64,000 bases of DNA from Paenibacillus pabuli (GTDB lineage: Bacteria > Bacillota > Bacilli > Paenibacillales > Paenibacillaceae). The stretch lies in assembly GCF_039831995.1 (NCBI RefSeq), contig NZ_JBDOIO010000001.1, positions 124,001-188,000 on the forward strand, given 5' to 3'. Under the pieces are notes generated by a model, which saw only the letters and a program-made list of their open reading frames with translations, had not been told where the DNA came from and searched no databases. Positions 26,000 to 35,001 of the stretch are shown here, piece by piece (within the stretch, counting starts at the first letter, position 1; each line of letters begins with the position of its first letter). The position numbers were made by a program, and so were the translations under genes.

Positions 26000-27328
26000 T
26001 TGTCTAATATTACCTTCAGACGTCAAAAACATGAGATGATCGTTGAAATGGGTGCTGAAGCTCAGAAACTTAAAATAGAACGCTTCCAGGCAGAGGAAAT
26101 TATTTTGAATTCCTATATACATACTGATAATGACACCGCTAAGGACTTATTGCACCGTTATGAAAAATTAATCCTCCTTTGCAGAATTAATTATAATGCG
26201 TATAAGAAGCATCGCCGCTCAGCTCACTTGGAACTGGTTAAGTACATTGAAGAAAACAATTATAGACGCCAATGGGTTGAACTATGCCATGTTATCAACA
26301 ATAATATTAAGCGCGATTCGCTGATTGATATTTTGGTTTCGGAAATGATGGAAACTTGGATGTCATTTACTTGGGATCGAGATACTTTCATTGTGGGACT
26401 CACTAAGGATAATACTGAGTGGATCGAACGCCCCCAATATTATGGCGATTATGATAACGAATTTTATCAGACAACTATAGATTTTAACAACGGCAAGATT
26501 AAGGCTGAGAAATATGTTGAGCGTACGCGTGAATTATACTTAAACAATTGGGATACTCAGCGTAACGAGCAAAGTTATACTGTAACACTGATTCATATGA
26601 TCGCACTACTTAATCAACGAACTATGAATATCTACCCTAAAGAATGGGTGGGACATTTCACTAACACTCCTGAAAAGTTACGGTTGTATAAAGATACTTC
26701 AGTTTACAAAGATCTATTGGCAACTGAGCGTAAGTATATTATCGACCGCAAAGGAGTTACTGTTCGACTTAAAAATGCGGGTAAATATCGTGAAGTACTC
26801 TTCATGGAAGATTTAACCTATGATGGAAGATTGGTCATGCTTTACAAGATGACAGACCTCTATGGAGACAGTACAATGGGGTACTTCTTCCCTAATACCG
26901 GAGAGTTTTTCTGTGGCTATAAGTATGCTGGGGCTGATTTCTTGGCTGAAGATCATGCGCATAATATTTTCGAGAACTTTATTCTTGAACTTTACTGTGA
27001 TTTGACTTGTGATTTACCTAAGGACCGGAAACGCATTTACGCGATCAAAGAAGTTGAGGATTTATATGATCCTGCATTAAACGATACAAATATTTATGTA
27101 CAGTACGAGGTATACAGTCCTAGTAGAGAATCTGAAGGTAAGTCTCGAAAAGGTGGAAAACAGCGCAGTCATCAGCGAATTTACACGACACGAAAATTAC
27201 CTGAAGGTAGAAAAGCTTCCGAGGATGCTATTGAACGTGCTAAGGAATACGGTATCGATTTACAGGACGGGGAAACCTTTGTTCGACCTTATTGGGTCGG
27301 TATCAATCAGGTACGTAAGGAAATCTGA
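26000..27328 (+). CDS. Hypothetical protein (442 residues)
   Basis: TTG 26000 follows TTAGGAGTGAT; the GTG at 25991 is within that site. Basic, helical N-terminal ~100 residues, Trp- and Tyr-rich middle, and a C-terminal basic linker followed by FVRPYWVGINQ. One of the largest products here and probably an enzyme or nucleoprotein component, but I recognise no family. Confidence 0.72.
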   Translation: MSNITFRRQKHEMIVEMGAEAQKLKIERFQAEEIILNSYIHTDNDTAKDLLHRYEKLILLCRINYNAYKKHRRSAHLELVKYIEENNYRRQWVELCHVINNNIKRDSLIDILVSEMMETWMSFTWDRDTFIVGLTKDNTEWIERPQYYGDYDNEFYQTTIDFNNGKIKAEKYVERTRELYLNNWDTQRNEQSYTVTLIHMIALLNQRTMNIYPKEWVGHFTNTPEKLRLYKDTSVYKDLLATERKYIIDRKGVTVRLKNAGKYREVLFMEDLTYDGRLVMLYKMTDLYGDSTMGYFFPNTGEFFCGYKYAGADFLAEDHAHNIFENFILELYCDLTCDLPKDRKRIYAIKEVEDLYDPALNDTNIYVQYEVYSPSRESEGKSRKGGKQRSHQRIYTTRKLPEGRKASEDAIERAKEYGIDLQDGETFVRPYWVGINQVRKEI

Positions 27329-27361
27329 TTGTATTACAACGGAGGGCAGCGGAAAATAAAT

Positions 27362-27631
27362 ATGAAATATCTTCACGATTGGAAGCCAGGTGTAAATTTC
27401 GATGATTTTGTCGATGTAGGGGACTATGTTAATTGGGAGATCATCGATCACTTTTATAGTAGACGCATTATAGTAAAGTATAACGGAAGTTACCTTCAAA
27501 TTGGGCCAGGACACGGATTCATCGACGGTAGAGACACATTCTTTACTTTCAGTAAAGATCCTTTTACGGGGAACTGGGTATACTACGGTCGATGCCACTT
27601 AGGTGAGAAATATCACCGTGGGTACGCTTAA
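27362..27631 (+). CDS. Hypothetical protein, first of a tandem pair
   Basis: 89 residues from ATG 27362. Its N-terminus MKYLHDW aligns with MKTYNEW of the next gene, which supports this start over TTG 27329. Shared pattern: NFD.FV.VG......(I/V)..F, Y(L/V)Q(I/V)G, GL/RDTF.TF, W.Y(Y/I)G.CH.G. A recent duplication; function unknown. Confidence 0.65.
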   Translation: MKYLHDWKPGVNFDDFVDVGDYVNWEIIDHFYSRRIIVKYNGSYLQIGPGHGFIDGRDTFFTFSKDPFTGNWVYYGRCHLGEKYHRGYA

Positions 27632-27655
27632 TTCACGATAAAGGAGGAAACAAAC

Positions 27656-27925
27656 ATGAAAACTTACAACGAGTGGATGGAATCACAAATAAATTTCGAC
27701 AAATTTGTAAATGTAGGCGAAACAGTTGACGAGGAATTTGTTATGTACTTTGTAAATATATTACCTCCGCACTGGAACGGCGAAACTTACGTTCAAGTTG
27801 GATCGCCGGCTGATTCAGTCAACGGACTTAACACATTTACTACATTCATTAAAGAAAATGGTGTATGGACTTATATAGGTGAGTGTCACTCAGGGGATAC
27901 GGTACACACTGTTAATACGTATTAA
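27656..27925 (+). CDS. Hypothetical protein, second of a tandem pair
   Basis: 89 residues from ATG 27656 after AAGGAGGAAAC. Paralogue of the preceding gene (NFDKFVNVGETV, YVQVGS, NTFTTF, WTYIGECHSGD). Confidence 0.68.
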   Translation: MKTYNEWMESQINFDKFVNVGETVDEEFVMYFVNILPPHWNGETYVQVGSPADSVNGLNTFTTFIKENGVWTYIGECHSGDTVHTVNTY

Positions 27926-27950
27926 TGACTAAATGTTGAGGTGACTACCA

Positions 27951-28631
27951 ATGAATAAAGAGTACATTGAAATGTGTAGGCGTAGCCTTAATCTACAGGG
28001 ATGTATCATGTCAGACGAGAACAGCGGATTTTACAGCTTTTTCGGTGAGATTCATCGTCATGGAATTCCTGCAGGTGAGACAATTCTAGTTGGGGTCAAT
28101 ACACTTAAAGGTTATAGCGAACGTATTGCTATAAACCCCTTCGATCTTAAATTTGTTCGTGGTGAAGATGCTGATATTATGTATCTTGAAGGTGGTGTGA
28201 ATTTTAGCCCTACCGATTTGTCACAACAAATTATGGGTATTCAGTATAATGCGAAACACAATTATGACTTTCCTCACTGGTCTCCGGAAGAACACTTCCG
28301 GCAATTGTATAAGTGGGAACCTGAGGACAATACGCAAGAATTAGCTTATTTAACACGTAATGGATATGGTAATGAGTTTGTTTGGTGGATCCCTTCGCTA
28401 GAGAAACTCATTGATATTATTAGCAACTATTACGCTGACTTCGATATTCTTGAAGAACTCATCAAATTCCGTGATCATTGTAAATTGGGACATATAACTG
28501 ATATGCGTGAAATCGCATTGCGCATGTACCATTATGCAGTACGTCAAGAAGTTTGGAATGGAATTCGTTGGGAACATGTCGAGGACGATTATATGGGTTA
28601 CAACTCACGAAAAAACGTAGATGTTGTTTAA
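27951..28631 (+). CDS. Hypothetical protein (226 residues)
   Basis: ATG 27951 follows TTGAGGTGACT. Acidic and Trp/His-containing; not recognised. Last gene before a terminator. Confidence 0.7.
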   Translation: MNKEYIEMCRRSLNLQGCIMSDENSGFYSFFGEIHRHGIPAGETILVGVNTLKGYSERIAINPFDLKFVRGEDADIMYLEGGVNFSPTDLSQQIMGIQYNAKHNYDFPHWSPEEHFRQLYKWEPEDNTQELAYLTRNGYGNEFVWWIPSLEKLIDIISNYYADFDILEELIKFRDHCKLGHITDMREIALRMYHYAVRQEVWNGIRWEHVEDDYMGYNSRKNVDVV

Positions 28632-28640
28632 TATCAATTA

Positions 28641-28670
28641 AAGCCAGGGATTATTTCCTGGCTTTTTTAT
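28641..28670 (+). terminator. Intrinsic terminator
   Basis: AAGCCAGG / CCTGGCTT hairpin followed by TTTT. Confidence 0.9.
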
Positions 28671-28684
28671 ATCAAAAAATAAGT

Positions 28685-28706
28685 AAATGAATTAAGGTGT
28701 ATAGGA
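28685..28706 (+). promoter_or_regulatory. Weak copy of the recurring motif
   Basis: AATGAATTAAGGTGTATAGG shares the TTAAG-N-TGTATA core but lacks the TCC start. It lies 35 bases before ATG 28741. Confidence 0.4.
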
Positions 28707-28740
28707 AAAATATAGTTAATTAATTGGGGGGAATATAACA

Positions 28741-29022
28741 ATGTATCAAGGACTAATTTACAATATTGTTGAAGAATCGAAACTTATTGAAATGGGTATC
28801 GGGGCTTCTCAGACACGCGATTTTATTGCTGAAATGACACGTGTAATTCGGGCTGAATCTGATGAGTTTTACGAAGATGGTGAACTTTTTCACGGTACTT
28901 ATAAAACAGCTGTTGAATTCAACTATACGCGTTTTGCAGTAAAATACTCTGCAAGTTACTATCCGGCTGCTATGGGTGAAGATGGCGACGCTATCTGGAT
29001 TAAAGAAGTTACTAAACTATAG
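28741..29022 (+). CDS. Hypothetical protein
   Basis: 93 residues from ATG 28741 after TTGGGGGGAA. Not recognised. Confidence 0.66.
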   Translation: MYQGLIYNIVEESKLIEMGIGASQTRDFIAEMTRVIRAESDEFYEDGELFHGTYKTAVEFNYTRFAVKYSASYYPAAMGEDGDAIWIKEVTKL

Positions 29023-29039
29023 AACTAGTCCCATATGAT

Positions 29040-29061
29040 GCGTATTAATTAGGTAGTATAT
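29040..29061 (+). promoter_or_regulatory. Recurring phage promoter-like motif
   Basis: GCGTATTAATTAGG then TAGTATATAAAG, 71 bases before the BdbD-like gene. Confidence 0.55.
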
Positions 29062-29096
29062 AAAGAGAAAGACTATTAATCTAATTTTATTATCTT

Positions 29097-29115
29097 ATTA
29101 GTCTAACTTACTAAT
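29097..29115 (+). repeat. Inverted repeat near a ribosome binding site
   Basis: ATTAGT / ACTAAT, followed by CTATTCGGAGGTAC. Counterpart of the element at 20637-20658. Confidence 0.45.
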
Positions 29116-29131
29116 CTATTCGGAGGTACAT

Positions 29132-29821
29132 ATGAAAACTTCATACGCAAAAAAGACCAAAGGGACTAGCAAATTTACAATTGTTATGACTATCTTGGTA
29201 GTGGTCGCACTACTAACTACGCTAGGATTTGCGCTAGCAAAACAGGATGTAATTGCTGAAATGAGTTACGATGATATACCTGTTATTGGTTCTGGTACTG
29301 CACCAATTAAGATAGTCGAAGTTGGGGACTTCAAGTGTCCTGCATGTTCATACTTTGCAACTACTATCAAACCACAGCTGACTGCCGATTACATTGATAG
29401 TGGTGACGTTGATTTCTATTTTGCAAGTATGCCTTTCATTGGACCTGATTCTACTACTGCTGCTGAAGCAGGTATGGCAATTTACAATCAAAAACCAGAA
29501 GAGTTCTGGAAATTTTATGATTTCATTTATTCACACCAACCTGATGAGAGTGAAGTTTGGGCAACACCTGAAAATCTGATCTCTGCCGCTAATACTGCTG
29601 AACTCGATGTAGATATGGGTCAATTGCTTAAAGATATCAAAGGTGGAACTTATGCGGATAGTGTGAAAGCTCAGAACGCATGGGCTAAGGATAACGGAGT
29701 AAGTTCTACACCTACATTGTTTATCAATGGTAAAAAGTTGGTTGACGGAAATAACTATGAATCTGTTAAAGAAGCAATCGAAGAAGCTAAAGCTGACTTG
29801 AAAGCTGGCGACGCTCAATGA
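29132..29821 (+). CDS. BdbD/DsbA-like thiol-disulfide oxidoreductase
   Basis: 229 residues from ATG 29132. A basic N-terminus and one membrane segment (about 15-33) anchor an extracytoplasmic thioredoxin-fold domain. EVGDFKCPACSYF holds the CPAC active site, and the later SSTPTLFINGKKLVDG segment is the conserved cis-proline loop. DsbA/BdbD oxidises cysteines of exported proteins. Its stop overlaps the start of a DsbB-like gene (ATGA), so the pair is a complete disulfide-forming system, probably serving secreted phage proteins or altering host envelope proteins (inference). Confidence 0.85.
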   Translation: MKTSYAKKTKGTSKFTIVMTILVVVALLTTLGFALAKQDVIAEMSYDDIPVIGSGTAPIKIVEVGDFKCPACSYFATTIKPQLTADYIDSGDVDFYFASMPFIGPDSTTAAEAGMAIYNQKPEEFWKFYDFIYSHQPDESEVWATPENLISAANTAELDVDMGQLLKDIKGGTYADSVKAQNAWAKDNGVSSTPTLFINGKKLVDGNNYESVKEAIEEAKADLKAGDAQ

Positions 29822-30243
29822 GAAGCTTTCTAAAGTATAACTACCTTTATCTTTCTTGGGTAGTGTCTCTGGTGGCTACCGGAGGTAGTTTATTCTTGAG
29901 TGAGGTAATGCATTTTAACCCTTGCAATTTATGTTGGTATCAGCGTATTTTAATGTACCCTTTGATATATTTACTTGGGCGGGGAGCATTAAAGCAGGAT
30001 AACAAAATTGTAGGTTATGCGATGCCTTTCAGTATACTCGGATTCTTTATCGCTTTATATCATTACGGAAAACAAAAATTACCTTGGATTGATCAAATTG
30101 CACCATGCAAAGTTGGTATTCCTTGTAGTACTAAACAGCTTGAATTCTTTGGATTTATTACAATTCCATTCATGTCGATGGTTGCCTTCTTGATCATCTC
30201 CGTGCTGCTAATTATCGGTAGCCGTTTAAATAAAAATAGATAA
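29818..30243 (+). CDS. BdbC/DsbB-like quinone-linked thiol oxidase
   Basis: 141 residues, ATG 29818 overlapping the BdbD-like stop. Four membrane segments are evident. NLCWYQR (CxLCWYQR hallmark with the first loop CNLC) and the second cysteine pair APCKVGIPC match DsbB/BdbC, which re-oxidises the DsbA-like partner and passes electrons to quinone. Confidence 0.88.
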   Translation: MRSFLKYNYLYLSWVVSLVATGGSLFLSEVMHFNPCNLCWYQRILMYPLIYLLGRGALKQDNKIVGYAMPFSILGFFIALYHYGKQKLPWIDQIAPCKVGIPCSTKQLEFFGFITIPFMSMVAFLIISVLLIIGSRLNKNR

Positions 30244-30249
30244 TTAGAG

Positions 30250-30277
30250 GGCGGCAATATTGTATTGTCGCCTTTTC
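30250..30277 (+). terminator. Intrinsic terminator
   Basis: GGCGGCAATA / TATTGTCGCC hairpin followed by TTTTCTT. Ends the disulfide operon. Confidence 0.88.
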
Positions 30278-30361
30278 TTATTAATCATTGAATGGTCAAC
30301 TGAATACTATAAGAAGAATAATTCTAAGAAGAATTTTCAACTTATATATGAGGTGACACTT

Positions 30362-30691
30362 ATGAAAAACGACTTTGATTTCAAGGAACAGCTCTACTCC
30401 TGCTTCCATTTCGACTTTATTGAGAAGGCTATCGATAACTGTATTATCAATGGTAATTTTAACAATAACTACGAGATCGGTGATATCAACCAACTGGTAG
30501 ATTTTACATCACCTTTCTGGAAGGCTACGCACGATGCATTATCCGCACAACCTCAATACGGGGATCTTAATTCACAGCTAATTTACTATCTCAACACTAA
30601 AATTTTTGGTGATAATGTAACACAAACTGACCCTCAAATGTACGTTAAAGATAGTAGGGTTTTGTTGTACACGGGGTACGAACCAGAATAA
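30362..30691 (+). CDS. Hypothetical protein
   Basis: 109 residues from ATG 30362 after TGAGGTGACAC. Acidic, Asn/Tyr-rich. Not recognised. Confidence 0.66.
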   Translation: MKNDFDFKEQLYSCFHFDFIEKAIDNCIINGNFNNNYEIGDINQLVDFTSPFWKATHDALSAQPQYGDLNSQLIYYLNTKIFGDNVTQTDPQMYVKDSRVLLYTGYEPE

Positions 30692-30721
30692 GCCTAATAA
30701 ATTACTATAGGAGAGTCTGTA

Positions 30722-31873
30722 ATGAAAACAGTCGAGGACATCTATCTTGAAATACTTCAGGGTAACAGAAGGTCATTTCCACCTTTTACTTGGTCACCAG
30801 GTAATAACGGGCATGATAGTTTCCGCAGATGTATTCGATACTTATTTCAGGAAATCCTCCATATGGATCGTAAGCAGATCGTTGAAAACATTGGACATGA
30901 CCTAATATTAAAATATAAGTTGTACGGGGGATTTACCACGCTTTTTGGTAGTATTAATAGCGTGGTAGACTATTGTTTTCCTGAACATGATATAAAACCT
31001 TGGGAATTAAAGAACATCCCTCCTAACTACTTTTTTAATCAAGACAACATTATTTACGCGGTCAGATGGTTATTTAATGAGAAATTAAAGATGACTAAAG
31101 ATGAGATTGTTGCATCTAGAATAGTCACTGATATATTCGCAGAACACGGGATGAAGCACTTATTAGAAGGATACCGAACTTTATATAAGGACAATAAAGC
31201 CGGGATATTCAGTATACTTAATCTGGCTTTCCCTGAGTACAATTTATATATTACTGATTTCAGAAATGCTTTAGGAAACGATGAAGAATTACGTCTCGCT
31301 GTAAGACATTATATAAAGGAAACGCTCGGTTTTAGAAATTACAGTAGCATTAAAAACAACATTACACCTAAGCATTTCAGCGAAGGCGAAGGCAGATTCA
31401 TCTTACAAAGGTTCGATAAAAATTTATATAAGGTGCTAAATTTTGCTTATCCCGATAAAGACTGGGAGTCTATAAAAGGTAAAAGATTTTTCGACCGAGA
31501 TAAAATAACTGAGTTAAACAGGAAGAATTTCAGAAAATTAACTGAAGCTGATCTTAAGGAGATATACGACAAAATGACTGACGGTATGTCTTCAATGGAG
31601 ATTGCGGAAGAATATAAAGTTAGTTCTGCTACTATTAGTGGGATGATTAGTGGCAGATCCTACAGCGAGTTTAAATCTACATACCTTAAAGACTACATCA
31701 CTACCAAAGATGTTGAAAATATTTACGGTTACGAACGTCAGAAACTATCCTATCTTTATCGGTGTGGTGAGATTAAGGGTATAAAGATGCTACATTTTAT
31801 CCTGATACATGAGAAAAGTTTAAAGAAGTACGCTCTATTACATCCTGATAAACTAATAGTAAATCGATACTAA
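30722..31873 (+). CDS. DUF4046-like repeat protein with helix-turn-helix segments
   Basis: 383 residues from ATG 30722. The first ~260 residues repeat the unit also seen in the 9376 product (AVRWLFNEKLKMTKDEI, then F..LNLAFP or VLNFAYP). A helix-turn-helix follows (MSSMEIAEEYKVSSATISGM), then an excisionase-like segment (YITTKDVENIYGYERQKLSYL). The combination implies a DNA-binding protein; no nuclease or recombinase motif is seen. Confidence 0.68.
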   Translation: MKTVEDIYLEILQGNRRSFPPFTWSPGNNGHDSFRRCIRYLFQEILHMDRKQIVENIGHDLILKYKLYGGFTTLFGSINSVVDYCFPEHDIKPWELKNIPPNYFFNQDNIIYAVRWLFNEKLKMTKDEIVASRIVTDIFAEHGMKHLLEGYRTLYKDNKAGIFSILNLAFPEYNLYITDFRNALGNDEELRLAVRHYIKETLGFRNYSSIKNNITPKHFSEGEGRFILQRFDKNLYKVLNFAYPDKDWESIKGKRFFDRDKITELNRKNFRKLTEADLKEIYDKMTDGMSSMEIAEEYKVSSATISGMISGRSYSEFKSTYLKDYITTKDVENIYGYERQKLSYLYRCGEIKGIKMLHFILIHEKSLKKYALLHPDKLIVNRY

Positions 31874-31896
31874 GTTGTGGAGGTGACAATATACGA

Positions 31897-32118
31897 ATGC
31901 AGATAACTGTAGAAATTGTTAAAGATGTTTACTGGGACAACTGGGGTAACATTGTCAAAGTTTTTGACCGAGGTGATACTGTTACAGGTAGTGCTAGATT
32001 CGATGCTAATGGGAATATAGAATCATTTAGCGCTGTAAGTAAATATCATCCAGGTATTTCAGATTATCTCGATTTGGATGAAATTCGAATTGTGGAGGGG
32101 TATTCATGGAATCGGTAG
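31897..32118 (+). CDS. Hypothetical small protein
   Basis: 73 residues from ATG 31897; the site GGAGGTGA is somewhat distant (11 bases). Beta-rich. The end overlaps the next gene by 13 bases. Confidence 0.62.
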   Translation: MQITVEIVKDVYWDNWGNIVKVFDRGDTVTGSARFDANGNIESFSAVSKYHPGISDYLDLDEIRIVEGYSWNR

Positions 32119-32447
32119 TTATAGGTGAAATTAATTTTAGAGGTGAGCATCGTTATGTGCATTTGACTCGATATCCGATGGGTAATTGGATAGCAATGGT
32201 GCTCTTGCCTTTTAATTATTTTGCACGAACACCAGAAATGGAGATAGTCAGTGTCAATTTACATGGTGAGGTTCCTTTTGGTCTTGCTCCCGATGAGATT
32301 GTCCTATCTGAAAATAATTTTCGCGAGGGACTCGTAGATACTCTTGTTGAAGCTGGACTCGTATCAAGAACTGATATGTATATTGACAGTGGGTTCGTTA
32401 AATTCCCTGTTTGTAAAATAATCGGAGATTACACTAGCCATGTCTGA
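32106..32447 (+). CDS. Hypothetical protein
   Basis: 113 residues from ATG 32106 after GGAGGGGTATTC. Part of a string of overlapping genes. Not recognised with confidence. Confidence 0.62.
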   Translation: MESVVIGEINFRGEHRYVHLTRYPMGNWIAMVLLPFNYFARTPEMEIVSVNLHGEVPFGLAPDEIVLSENNFREGLVDTLVEAGLVSRTDMYIDSGFVKFPVCKIIGDYTSHV

Positions 32448-32625
32448 GCGCGAAGAAGTGTTGAAATTAGTTCGGGCGTATATTGAGAAAATTGAGACAC
32501 ATGATTTTCACGATGAGCCGCCTTTAAGTGCTAAAGGTGGGGCAAAATTAATGATGAAGGCATTATATTCCGATTTAGCTTCGGGTGAAGATATTGACCA
32601 CATTATAAAAAATTTGAATGAATAA
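32440..32625 (+). CDS. Hypothetical small protein
   Basis: 61 residues from ATG 32440, overlapping the preceding gene by 8 bases. Helical, acidic. Not recognised. Confidence 0.6.
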   Translation: MSEREEVLKLVRAYIEKIETHDFHDEPPLSAKGGAKLMMKALYSDLASGEDIDHIIKNLNE

Positions 32626-32637
32626 CGGAGGATTATT

Positions 32638-33255
32638 ATGGTAGAACGTAAAAGTATTGGATACCAAGAACCTGGTGCAATTGGTGCAGCATTCGCAATT
32701 TTGTACTCTACTGATTTCCAGCCTTATCTTAGCAATACGCTGTTAAGTGACGAAGAACGGCAACGCAGAGTACCTTTGGTATTTTTCATTAACCGTTATG
32801 ATGGTACTCTAGGGTTCCCCGGAGGTAAGGTTGAAGCAGGTGAAACTATCGAACAGGCTGTACTTCGTGAAGTAAGTGAAGAAATTAATGTCGATCTTAT
32901 TGCTACACATCTCGATGCATTGTGTAGTCACCGTTTTACTACGAGTTCAGGTAAGGTAATGAACACACATGCCTTTGCTTATGAACTTGAAACATCTGCA
33001 TTGAAACGAATCGCTGCTTATATCGGATCATCTGATAACTATTTGAACGAAGTTTTCGGTTGTGTATTGGCTCCAATTTATGATTTTGCACCTAACCGTG
33101 GCTTCATCAACTTTATTGGATCACCGATGGCTTCATCTGTTAAAGAAGAACTCGCTGTATTTATTCAGAGTTTCGATCTCATGAGTTACGAAGCTATGTA
33201 TTATGACTACCAGGTTAACGGCTATAACGTAGCTGAAATGCTGCAATTCAGGTAA
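32638..33255 (+). CDS. Nudix hydrolase
   Basis: 205 residues from ATG 32638 with ACGGAGGATT upstream. The Nudix box GGKVEAGETIEQAVLREVSE (with EEIN after it) is intact with the metal-binding REVSEE core. The preceding RYDGTLGFPGGKVE resembles the NUDT16-like subgroup, which acts on nucleotide caps or nucleoside diphosphate compounds, but this is a weak subgroup call. Together with the NMN adenylyltransferase-like gene at 36281 it hints at NAD or RNA-cap metabolism. Confidence 0.82.
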   Translation: MVERKSIGYQEPGAIGAAFAILYSTDFQPYLSNTLLSDEERQRRVPLVFFINRYDGTLGFPGGKVEAGETIEQAVLREVSEEINVDLIATHLDALCSHRFTTSSGKVMNTHAFAYELETSALKRIAAYIGSSDNYLNEVFGCVLAPIYDFAPNRGFINFIGSPMASSVKEELAVFIQSFDLMSYEAMYYDYQVNGYNVAEMLQFR

Positions 33256-33270
33256 ACGGAGGAATAATAT

Positions 33271-33549
33271 ATGACGCTTATTAAAAGTATTGAACTCCAC
33301 TCTGGTAGTAGCCGATTCTGTGATGTTTCTGTTGTTAACGGAACTATTGAATTGGTAAACTTTTATCATGGTGGCGGTGGTAAAAAGGTATATTATGTAC
33401 CTTTGACGCATATGACTGATGACGACTTGATTAAATATATCGATGAGATCGAGAAGTACATTAATGAAACATCCTGCTATCCTGAGCCAGAAGGTTTTGA
33501 CATTCAGATTTACGATAAAGACGGAAACAGATTTTACTGGCCAGACTAA
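33271..33549 (+). CDS. Hypothetical protein
   Basis: 92 residues from ATG 33271 after ACGGAGGAAT. Beta-rich N-terminus with a GGGGKK stretch that is not a Walker motif. Not recognised. Confidence 0.62.
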   Translation: MTLIKSIELHSGSSRFCDVSVVNGTIELVNFYHGGGGKKVYYVPLTHMTDDDLIKYIDEIEKYINETSCYPEPEGFDIQIYDKDGNRFYWPD

Positions 33550-33552
33550 AAG

Positions 33553-33594
33553 TAACCCTATTACTTGGAATTATCTGAGTAATAGGGTTATTTC
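33553..33594 (+). terminator. Intrinsic terminator
   Basis: TAACCCTATTAC / GTAATAGGGTTA hairpin followed by TTTC. Confidence 0.8.
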
Positions 33595-33615
33595 ATTTAT
33601 AATATCTTTAAATAG

Positions 33616-33637
33616 TCGTATTAATTAAGGATTAAGA
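33616..33637 (+). promoter_or_regulatory. Recurring phage promoter-like motif (TCGTATTAA subtype)
   Basis: TCGTATTAATTAAGG then ATTAAG, upstream of the leader-peptide region. Confidence 0.5.
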
Positions 33638-33681
33638 ATGATAGGTTAATAATATAAAAGTATACATATCTGGAGGTACAT

Positions 33682-33720
33682 ATGAAATTATACTTAACCG
33701 ATATCACCCTCAGCCATTAG
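33682..33720 (+). CDS. 12-residue leader peptide
   Basis: MKLYLTDITLSH from ATG 33682 with an excellent site CTGGAGGTAC. Its last codons form the left arm of a perfect 15-bp inverted repeat. Strong initiation of such a short frame next to a hairpin is the layout of an attenuator. Confidence 0.5.
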   Translation: MKLYLTDITLSH

Positions 33721-33750
33721 GAAATTACCCTATGATTCCTAATGGCTGAG
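33709..33750 (+). promoter_or_regulatory. Perfect 15-bp hairpin overlapping the leader peptide stop
   Basis: CTCAGCCATTAGGAA / TTCCTAATGGCTGAG with a 12-base loop. No T run follows, so it may block the downstream ribosome site (GGGGATG at 33760) or be an attenuation element rather than a plain terminator. Confidence 0.6.
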
Positions 33751-33773
33751 TCTCACTTTAGGGGATGATATCT

Positions 33774-34019
33774 ATGTCGAGAACTCAAGCATATTACAGG
33801 CACCATCGCTTCCGTGTTATTAATCGTAAGAAAAAGCTTGCAAAGGAACTTTTATGGCATTATAAACATGCTGGTAGTTTCGCTAAGGGTAAGATTCACT
33901 GCGGATGCGGAATGTGTATCCCAAAATGGGGGAGGCATGGTCCTAAAATGTCTGACATCATTAAAATTCAGGTACAATCTGATAAAATTAAAGATTATTA
34001 CGAGGGTAGGTTAGACTAA
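33774..34019 (+). CDS. Small basic protein with a Cys cluster
   Basis: 81 residues from ATG 33774 after GGGGATGATA. Basic N-terminus (YYRHHRFRVINRKKK), then HCGCGMCIPKWG, a likely metal-binding knot. Possibly nucleic-acid binding. Its expression may be controlled by the upstream leader peptide and hairpin. Confidence 0.62.
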   Translation: MSRTQAYYRHHRFRVINRKKKLAKELLWHYKHAGSFAKGKIHCGCGMCIPKWGRHGPKMSDIIKIQVQSDKIKDYYEGRLD

Positions 34020-34020
34020 A

Positions 34021-34284
34021 ATGGCATACAGTACTCAGTATCTTTCCTCAATAGACAACAAGCATCATGTACACGAAGTACCGAATCTTGTATATGATAT
34101 AGACAACGCAATTAAAAAGGGATACAAAGGTCAGAGAAGATTTTACTTCAGCCTGCCTGATAGTATAACCATGACAGTTCTGCGCGACCTTATTTCAAGG
34201 TACAAGAATGCCGGATGGAGAACTGTTGCTTACGCTTCGAATAACAGATTAATGTTAAGTCGGTATGTTATACCTGTCATGTAA
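34021..34284 (+). CDS. Hypothetical protein
   Basis: 87 residues from ATG 34021, one base after the preceding stop, so probably by translational coupling. Not recognised. Confidence 0.62.
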   Translation: MAYSTQYLSSIDNKHHVHEVPNLVYDIDNAIKKGYKGQRRFYFSLPDSITMTVLRDLISRYKNAGWRTVAYASNNRLMLSRYVIPVM

Positions 34285-34324
34285 GTATCGTATACATTTA
34301 GTATTAACAAGGAGTGATAATAAA

Positions 34325-34666
34325 GTGAAAAATATCTTTTATAGAGAAGCGCATGTTGAGGACAACGAGGGTCGCATTAAGATTAATCATGAACTCGAGA
34401 ATTTTGAATCCCACACTTTCGGTTCTAATGCTGATAATTATGAAACTTCTACTTTTAATACAGCGATGGCAACATCAGTTTCTCGTAAGTCTAAGGGGAA
34501 ATTTTACTTAACTCTTATTGAGTATAAATCTAGTTCAGTTGTCGCGTCTGTCACTGAGTTTGAAACTGCCGATGATATTATCGATTTCCTTAAGCATACT
34601 ATGGGTCATCATGGTGTCACTACTCAGTCAATCGTTGAAGATTTTGCCCAGCTTAATTGGGTATAG
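34325..34666 (+). CDS. Hypothetical protein
   Basis: 113 residues from GTG 34325 after AAGGAGTGATA. Not recognised. Confidence 0.64.
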   Translation: MKNIFYREAHVEDNEGRIKINHELENFESHTFGSNADNYETSTFNTAMATSVSRKSKGKFYLTLIEYKSSSVVASVTEFETADDIIDFLKHTMGHHGVTTQSIVEDFAQLNWV

Positions 34667-34675
34667 TACTTAAAT

Positions 34676-34734
34676 TCTCGGAATTAGTTACCAACTTTAT
34701 CGTAAAGATTAGGTTAGTGTAAATGATTCCGAGA
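34676..34734 (+). terminator. Long terminator-like hairpin
   Basis: TCTCGGAAT / ATTCCGAGA closes a ~41-base interior that contains CTTTA-TCG-TAAAG. Followed by TTTAAT. Confidence 0.6.
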
Positions 34735-34760
34735 TTTAATATTTTATAGGGGGAATTTAA

Positions 34761-34958
34761 ATGTCAAGAAGTTCGGCGCAAAAGAAACTGGCTCATAAAT
34801 TAAGGCAAAATCCAACTGGTCATGACCCACGTAATAGTCGAGGTAGTTGGCACGGTGTTAAGCCTATTTCTAAAGTTAGACCAGGTAAGCGTAAATATGA
34901 TATTAAAGACCGAGATTCAGATGTTGTTCCATTCGATGTTATGAACAGTGCTTCGTAA
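34761..34958 (+). CDS. Small basic protein
   Basis: 65 residues from ATG 34761 after AGGGGGAAT. Very rich in Arg, Lys and Ser in the first 50 residues. Probably nucleic-acid binding; not recognised. Confidence 0.6.
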   Translation: MSRSSAQKKLAHKLRQNPTGHDPRNSRGSWHGVKPISKVRPGKRKYDIKDRDSDVVPFDVMNSAS

Positions 34959-35001
34959 GATGGAATGGATCAATACCTGAATTAACAGGGGGGTGCTCGT
35001 T